Of a stretch of 64,000 bases of DNA, positions 56,822-64,000 are shown piece by piece (position 1 is the stretch's first letter; each line of letters begins with the position of its first letter). Below the pieces are notes generated by a model that did not search any database, was not told the DNA's origin, and worked only from the letters and a program-made list of their open reading frames with translations. Made by a program: the position numbers and the translations under genes. The DNA is from Bryum argenteum (taxonomy: Eukaryota > Streptophyta > Bryopsida > Bryales > Bryaceae): positions 8,166,727 to 8,230,726 of the forward strand of contig CM073327.1 in NCBI GenBank assembly GCA_037043015.1, read 5' to 3'.

Positions 56822-59800
56822 TTAAACAGAAATTTTGAACAAACTGGTGGTGACCGATGACTGAACTGCACAATCTCCATCTGCTGAGTCTTGCCGGCTG
56901 TACCCTGCTGAATCCTGCCGCCCACACGCATCGGCAAGCGCCCTCATGAACAAACCCACCTGCAGCAGTGTCGTCTTTTCAGTAAGATACTAAAAAGCAT
57001 TCTACTCTTTTCAGTAAATTCATACATTGAATGTTTCAAAAAAAGAAATAGTGACAAGCCCACCTCGTTCACATTCTCCACAGAGTATCGAGCAGCCGAG
57101 CGCTTCCGTCCCACGGCACAAGAGACATAAGTTTCCGAGGAAACATTCACCAGATCGTCCATCGTGTTCCTCTCGGAGTACTTACGGTCTTTGAAGCTGT
57201 TGGACTTTGATTGAGAAGAACTTGGATGATTACCATTACGATCTGGTGAGATTAGAGGATACGTCTTGGTTCGGAGCACGCCCATTTTGATGCTCTTGGC
57301 CATCATGCGATTGTCCGACTTCGCAGACAATCGTCGATCCAACCCTTTCTCCATCTTCCCGTTGCTGCATGGATGATCTCTGTCAAACGAGAGCTCTGGA
57401 TCGAAGTACGCATAAACATCCTCATCCTGCAGGAAAATCAACACCAGTATTTAGTCAGACCACTCGCAAATTTCTCATCACGAGCAACAGAAAGATAAAC
57501 CCCGACGATTAACATCATCAGTATTTGCAAAATAATGCTCAACGTAGGCTAGCAGTACCTTGCTCAAGAAATGGCCCAAGCACATGACAAAGTCAAACTG
57601 GAGGTACGAGTCCTTCCTGTGTATTATCTCAAATACAATGCGATCGATTGCAGCACCCTGTAAAAACGCAATCACATGCAAATAAGTACGTTGCAGGTTA
57701 CTACGACGTTGAGGCCAACATTCATCCTGAAATATCAGTGTCAGATTTTGTCTTCCGATAATCTTTACACTGAGGTGAGAGAAGGTATGGATGGGGGCCT
57801 GGATAACGTTATTGAAAATAAAATTACACTCATTTAAGAACCAAGAGCTAAGAAGACATTAGTGACGCTAATCGAGCGCTGAAAGACTGACCCAACATAC
57901 CTTTGATACGCCGATAGGGCGAACCTCCACGGATTTGCTGCCTTGAACGACATCCACAGCTGCGTTGGAGATAGGGCCTGTCCATAGATGCTGGAGCATG
58001 TTGCGTGCTTGGACTCTTCCGAATTCAACATCTAACAAGTTTATAAGCAATTTACTGTTAGTGCAATGGCGGTAAGTGATTGCCAGGACAAGGGACTGAT
58101 GGAAGATGCATTTGCTGTGACCTCCTTATTAATACTCGAAACCAAGGTTCAGGATAAAGCACGTACCAGCATACTTGTAGTTCCACACCAAAGATGTCTC
58201 TCGCCTCTCAACATAAGATCGTGGCGTTCTTGCACTAAAATAATCAAATACAAGCTGGAGAAACACAAACATCACAAATCAGATCCGAAACAAACTCAGC
58301 ACAAGAAATACATCGCCTTAAGGAGAAAAGTAACCCAATGAACCAGCAGATAAACGTCGTGAATGAAATAGAAGTAACGATATTTGCCAGTAACACCACC
58401 ACAGAAATCGATAGCCATCAAATCATAATGCGTCATCACTTAACTCCCACCTGAACACTCTCTTTCCAATCCATGTTCAAATGCTCCATCATTGGTGTCC
58501 ATTGACCAAGGGTGTCTCGCAAATACATGCCATTCTCGGCTGCAAGCCAGATGTCATGCTTTGGAAAAACCTACAAAAACGATGACAGAATTGTCAGTCC
58601 TGTACGACTGGGTCTTGATTTGATACCAAAGAATTAGTCCCGACTCTGTCTCCACACACGCATGAAAATCATGGTTATTTCAAAGGATCCTCTAATATCT
58701 ACGGCTGCCAGATACTTCAAATAGCAATCGAAAGCCGCGTAATGGATTCAAACTAGAATTATACTGGGAAAGTAGTTGAGTAAAGCTCATGTTGCTTTTT
58801 TCTCTTTTTTCGTACTGATTCATCTGCTTATAGAGGCTTTCAGACCACGCTGCGCCCTCATACTCAGTTTCATGAGAAATGCAATTACATAGTAATTGCT
58901 AAAGAGTGGGGCGAAATTTGGGCTTAGAGTAATATCAGAGATTGCATGAAGGTGAGCAAGAAACCTCGTCAAGTGCTTCACGCGTGCTGCCACTCAAAAT
59001 AACAACCTCGGTATTTGGATCAGAACATAGAGTTTCGAGAGACTCCTTAATGCCTGAGTGCAGGCCCAACTTAGATTCTCTGATCTGGTCCCGTCGTGGG
59101 GCTTCCACTGTTGCAGTAATGGTTGAATTGAAACCCTGATTCCATTATATTCACAAGATTTTAGATGTAATCTCCAACATAAAGCCTTACACATGTGCAA
59201 CTCCAGTATCAAAGCATCCCAACTATCACCTCATAAACAGCAGACTATTAATCAGTCACAATGAACAACGACTGATGTGAAAAGAGCCTAACCATGATAA
59301 GCAGCCGATTCTTTGATCTCCGAAAATTATCGCTGGCTGTTTCGATTGGTAAGTTCGGTGGTATGTGCATGGTTCGAAGCTCAGCTTCCACGATGGTGTC
59401 GTTGAGTTCACTGATATCCAAAAAACAAAAATTTCACTAACAACGTTAATAGGCTCTGAAGGACGCATCTGATAGCACAAATGTTAAGGCGTGCTCAAAA
59501 AGCTCACGCCTTACGCTACAGTTGATAGGGATATCAATGTTTCTCTCATCGAATACGAATGCAAAGTTTCTGAGTTCACGGACAAGTTCTTATAATTCCA
59601 GCCCCAATTACGAGAATAAATTAAGTGCAATGACTCTAGGCAGGGGATATCACCTGACAAAATTGTCAGCCCAGGTCTGTGCCGTGTGAGCATTAACATG
59701 AGCGAAGTTGTGTCGATGCCTCTCCTTCCTCTCTTCGTTCGTCATATTCAAAGCCTCTTCGATGGCCCTGTACATCTCCCTTATATTCCAGGGATTGACA

Positions 59801-62800
59801 AGTATGGCCCCAGCTCCTAAAGACTGAGCTGCTCCTGCAAACTGCACAATATTGGATTTCAGTATTCAGGACCACACATCCAACAATACTCATTGACCAA
59901 TATTGAAATTTACTAAATCCTTCGTCAAAAAGCATCTCCTACTGCCTGAAATGTAAAAGGAAAGTATATTATCAAGTACACAAACTCGAAAAAGGTTCCT
60001 TTAGTGTCCGATACTTTGAACGAACCAAAATATCCTATAATTTCCTGTAGAAAATGTGGGGAAGCAAACTAACCTCACTTAGCACCAATACGCCTTCAAC
60101 ATTCTTCGTACTCTGGCAAGCAACGTACTCGTAACTGACAAGGTTCATCCCGTCCCTTAAGGAAGTCACCAATGCCACATCTATACAAAAGCCAAAACAT
60201 AACATAACATTAGCAAAGTGATTGAGGGCAAATCAAGTCACCATGTTAAAGGGGTGGACGTCACGCAGGTCAAAATCCCCCAACGTACTCGCACCAACAT
60301 GAAAATGAAAAACACGAAGCAAAACAGAACCAAGTAAGGTACCTGTACTGGCGTACAAAGCACACAGCTCATGAAAGGCCAACGAACGATCCTGTGCATG
60401 TATGTAAACACAGCTCAGAGACAAGATAAGTATCTTAAAGCAACCGACACACGACCCAGGATTATGAAGAAACTACAAATATGACCTCTCCCCATAAAAG
60501 AAGCTATGAAGGTCCTAATAAAACGTTCAGCGAGTTTAACAGCGCATGGCACGGTTTTAGTCCACAAAGACAAGATACAAGAAGTTCATCCAGTTGCCGT
60601 CGTAGCAATGAATATATAGCTGATAAATGTAGAGCTGTATTAATGCGACTTCTTGCGTGTGATAATCACAAAGTTCTGAACGTTTAACGCAGCGCAAGAA
60701 GTAAAAAGACACAATCTGGATATGAACAAAGAGAAAAGAAAGCGGAAGTTCAGGAACTTGCCAAGTGATGGATGGGCACAAAAGTCACTGAACCATAGCG
60801 ACCATTGATTCGGCCAACTATTTCATGAACCTGACTGGTCAAACGCTGATCTGCACCTCCCACATTTATTGAATCAGTCCCTGAACACCCATCACATCGG
60901 ATGTATTGCCACTACCTCCATTGTAAACATCAAGGCAAGTAAAGAACGGGGAGCTTACACTCGGGCACATCCGTTCGAGTTGGCACAGCAATTTGCACAA
61001 GCATCACTTTCTCCCGCCATTCAGGATTCTTCTCCAAAAACATCTCAAATGCCAGGAGCTTTTGAGGAATCCCTTTAATCATGTCAAGCCGATCAACGCC
61101 CAACATCACCTGTTTCACAGCAATGCACAAAACATGAAAAGAGCAGAAAAGCCAAACAACCAGCTACATTATTACGAATAACACACTCAAAACATACATT
61201 GAAGGGTGAGAAACATGCAATGAACTCTCTGCATTACAGCAACGAAGACGTTGTACTACAAATCGTCTCAGAAATGCATTACTCTGACTAACAGGACTGA
61301 CCAACATACAGGAAAGGTCCAGATTCTATATCCAATTTTGACGAATGAAAGAAATTTCCACCAGAACTGAACAAGGAAAACTTGCCAAGGAGCTCAACAA
61401 CAAAGCTTTCCAACAGAGTGTAGCTACCGCTTTCGGTCAAGCGCCCAAAACCTCAAAGCAAACAGCATCAGATCTAGATTCTCTGATACCTGTAGTAAAA
61501 AACTCTCCAACATGGTAACTAGGTTGTGAGCATCTGTGTCTACATCTTAGAACATCTGCTCGTGTTATGAGGTTGTAAAATACCTTCCGGCCTGCAAAAA
61601 ATCGCAGCAACTCCTTCACATGCAGCTTGACTTGCTCTGTTTCTAGAGCTTTGATGAACCTCTCAGGGTCAATTCCTATAGGAAACTGTTGATAAATAGA
61701 AAAACCTCTTTCAGTCCAAACAATAAAGTGGGTGTAAGAATTACATCATTTAACACATGATGTAGATGATTTAGGAGTGTGAGGAACAAGAAGCGAGAGA
61801 AACTAGGAAACTCCATACGTCGGCATTTCAAGCACACCCCACTGTACTCGAATGCACACACGATAGTGAATAAAATATCTTACAGCTGCAACACGAGTAA
61901 GCTTTCCCTGGTCCTCTACACCTTCCGGTGTACCCTCCAGTCCCAAAATGCGCGTACATGCGCTAACAAAATGTCTCGCATAGTCATAGGTGTGAAAACT
62001 GCATCGAACCCATAACACAAAATGAGGCATTTTCAATTACCATCACCTGCGGTCTATATAAAAAGGAGCATTGAACCGGCTCAGGTACAGTTCACAACAC
62101 GATACAAACAGCAAAAATCGTCAACAAATGAAGTATTTGCGTAAGCATATTCGTCGCTTACAATATGACTGCCACATTCATGAAGAGACACAAGTTGCAT
62201 TAAGCATGACACCCACCCGATAAGATCTGCCGTAAGCACGGCCTTCAACAGCTCTGATCGTAGTGGTAAAGTCCGGTATATTTCAGAGGAGGGAAATGGA
62301 GTGTGCAAGAACCACCCAACTTTCATGTGGGGATTTAACTTCTTCAATTCTTCTGGGAGACACATGAGGTGGTAATCGTGACACCATACCACATCACCTT
62401 CCTATTGTCAAATACGAAAAGGGGGTCAGCAACAAGAATGCCACAGTTCTAAATACTGGATCTTCCCAATAAGAACGCCAACCTACCGCTGCGGACTTGA
62501 AACTCCGAACAAGTGATAGACTAACCGTTGAAAGAACAAAGTATACGGTCACCTAACAACTGAAGAGTAGTAGAGGTAGGAAAGAAGTATCCTGATCCCA
62601 TGACAAATCCTTGTAATCTGTTATAATCAGGCTTGTGCTTGCAATATATGTATCAGAATTGGAGAAGTAAAACAACCAGCGATCACTAGTAATTTCTAGC
62701 CAAGAAAAGATCAAAACTCACTTGATATTGTTCAAAGACAACTTTCGCAAAGAGCTTATTAGCGTGCTGATAAGCTCTGAACTGCGAATCCAAGCTCCTA

Positions 62801-63946
62801 GTGGCAGCAAGCCGATCCTCTTGAGGGAGGCCAATATAATGGAAGAGGGGCCAAAGGACGTTGTTACAGTAGCCATTGTAATACTGATCGACGGTGGCAT
62901 CGTCTAGAAAAACCGGAACGCAACCCTAAAATTACAAAAACCGCAGGTAAGAGATTCGCGATTATCACTTACAAAACAGTCACTCCTTACAGCCTATCTA
63001 ATACAACACACTTGAGAGGAAATAAGGAAAACCTGTAATACCTGCAACTAATCAACAATCAACACCAAAATATTCCACTTCGCGCAAAGCCATACTGATC
63101 TAGCCACTTGGTTGTGCGCAAGATTCTACCCCAATCCACAAAACGTGCGCCACAAAAACAACACCGACGTAATCAAATGGCAGATTATGAACACCAACCT
63201 TCGTAGCCAATGCTTCCGTCAAAGAAGCGCGCCCGGTCTCATTCTTTACACTAACACCTGCCCATCCAATCCACCTAGTTTCGAAATTGTGCTTCACACC
63301 TGCACGACATTGTCCTCCAGTGCTGAACAAGCTGTGTGTAAAAAGATTCAATGCCTACAGTGTTCATGTGAATAGTATTTAGTAGGCTAAAAATAGTCCA
63401 CAGAGAATATTCCGAGCTCCTCGCAAAATCAATGTAGGGTTCCGACAATCCGCAAAAGAAGCAGCTCGTTGGAATTGAAATCCAGCTCTCAATCAAGAAT
63501 TTTTGCTCGATTACATTTTCAAGTGTTTATGAAAAATACAGAATTCACTTCTATAAATGTAGATCTCTAGAAACATATTTTAATCGGACCATCAGAACAA
63601 CACATGGTCAATAATCACTCCCGTAATGCATGAATTCTAAAAAAGGGTCAGAATAGACAGATAACATTCTTCTAATAAAGTGATGGGTTGCAGGAGCCAT
63701 ACCCAAGAGTGCGCTCACAAGGCCGCCAGCACTCAACTGTAGATCCCACTTATCCCCATCTAGCGGAGTTGCTGAAACTGGAAGGCGATTGGCAACCACC
63801 AACAATCTCTGCGAATTCCGGCGGCTCTTTTCTTTCGCAGAATTTTCATGGCCGTCCATGTGAGCACCTGCTCTAGTGCGACTACTCGGAGGTTCTGCGG
63901 CCACCAGCCGTTCCCCCGGTCTATCCCCGCCGCCGCCTGCAACCAT
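56822..63946 (-). CDS. Class I trehalose-6-phosphate synthase, TPS1-like (19 exons, 5' end may lie outside)
   Basis: Makes trehalose 6-phosphate from UDP-glucose and glucose 6-phosphate, a sugar-status signal in plants. Coding exons, right to left: 63946-63703, 63299-63199, 62925-62722, 62401-62217, 61998-61884, 61685-61584, 61109-60959, 60850-60762, 60391-60343, 60180-60074, 59841-59654, 59410-59293, 59135-58965, 58570-58451, 58254-58167, 58031-57901, 57657-57559, 57426-57064, 56959-56822. Lengths sum to 920 residues; Arabidopsis TPS1 has 942. Synthase domain ~46-510: [17 protein letters not shown] (191-195), R324 and K329 in [14 protein letters not shown] (423-428). The phosphatase-like domain follows, but its first motif reads LLIMGFNSTIT, without the DxDGT aspartates, so it is not a phosphatase; this is normal for class I. 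Residues ~760-870 are a Ser/Lys-rich linker before [13 protein letters not shown]. The intron after exon 8 has a GC donor. The frame is open upstream to the window edge, so the N-terminus may be longer. Confidence 0.93.
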
Positions 63947-64000
63947 CCCCCCATTCTCTCCCGGGGCCTCACTTCTCCTATCAGCTTCATCACCAGGCGT

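Overview
The window looks like nuclear DNA of an early-diverging land plant, possibly a bryophyte or liverwort (low confidence). The evidence is a tRNA-Phe that matches the plant cytosolic form base for base as I recall it, intron-rich genes for a plastid NAD-malate dehydrogenase and a class I trehalose-6-phosphate synthase, and an SLC13/TrkA-C 'SAC1-like' transporter of the type known from green algae and seedless plants.

Host genes are few and all lie on the minus strand. They are plastid NAD-MDH (five exons, 17782-15780), a tRNA-Glu/tRNA-Phe pair six bases apart (20893-20743), an SLC13-type anion transporter with four RCK_C/TrkA-C-like domains (five exons, 29368-26210), and a TPS1-like gene (19 exons, from the right edge of the window to 56822). 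All splice junctions were placed by hand from GT/AG (once GC/AG) signals and reading phase. Exon lengths sum to whole codons in all three genes. The genes look unrelated in function and do not form an operon or cluster.

The rest is mostly mobile DNA. From 2.6 to 24.4 kb there are at least nine short elements flanked by TTAA whose ends begin CCCCTAAA or CCCTTAAA, as expected of piggyBac-type MITEs. Two neighbouring pairs share one TTAA. The same region holds a Stowaway-like MITE, a Harbinger-like element (TTA duplication), a long-TIR element with a small foldback relative, minisatellites, and scattered roughly 100-bp repeats that match the 3' end of the LINE described next.

The centrepiece is a LINE of about 12.7 kb (38148-50825) bounded by a 13-bp direct repeat. 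It carries an 846-codon open frame of unknown function, an RRM/coiled-coil ORF1, and a very long ORF2. ORF2 has a 2A-like NPGP motif, an APE/EEP endonuclease, reverse transcriptase, RNase H, and a C-terminal zinc motif followed by a PD-(D/E)xK-type nuclease. Two endonucleases in one polyprotein is the hallmark of the Dualen/RandI clade described from Chlamydomonas. ORF2 is interrupted, so this copy is inactive.

The LINE sits against one of three nearly identical copies (A, B, C) of an unclassified repeat of about 1.8 kb. B and C are inverted around a decayed Ty1/copia fossil. Two older, diverged relatives of the repeat precede copy A.
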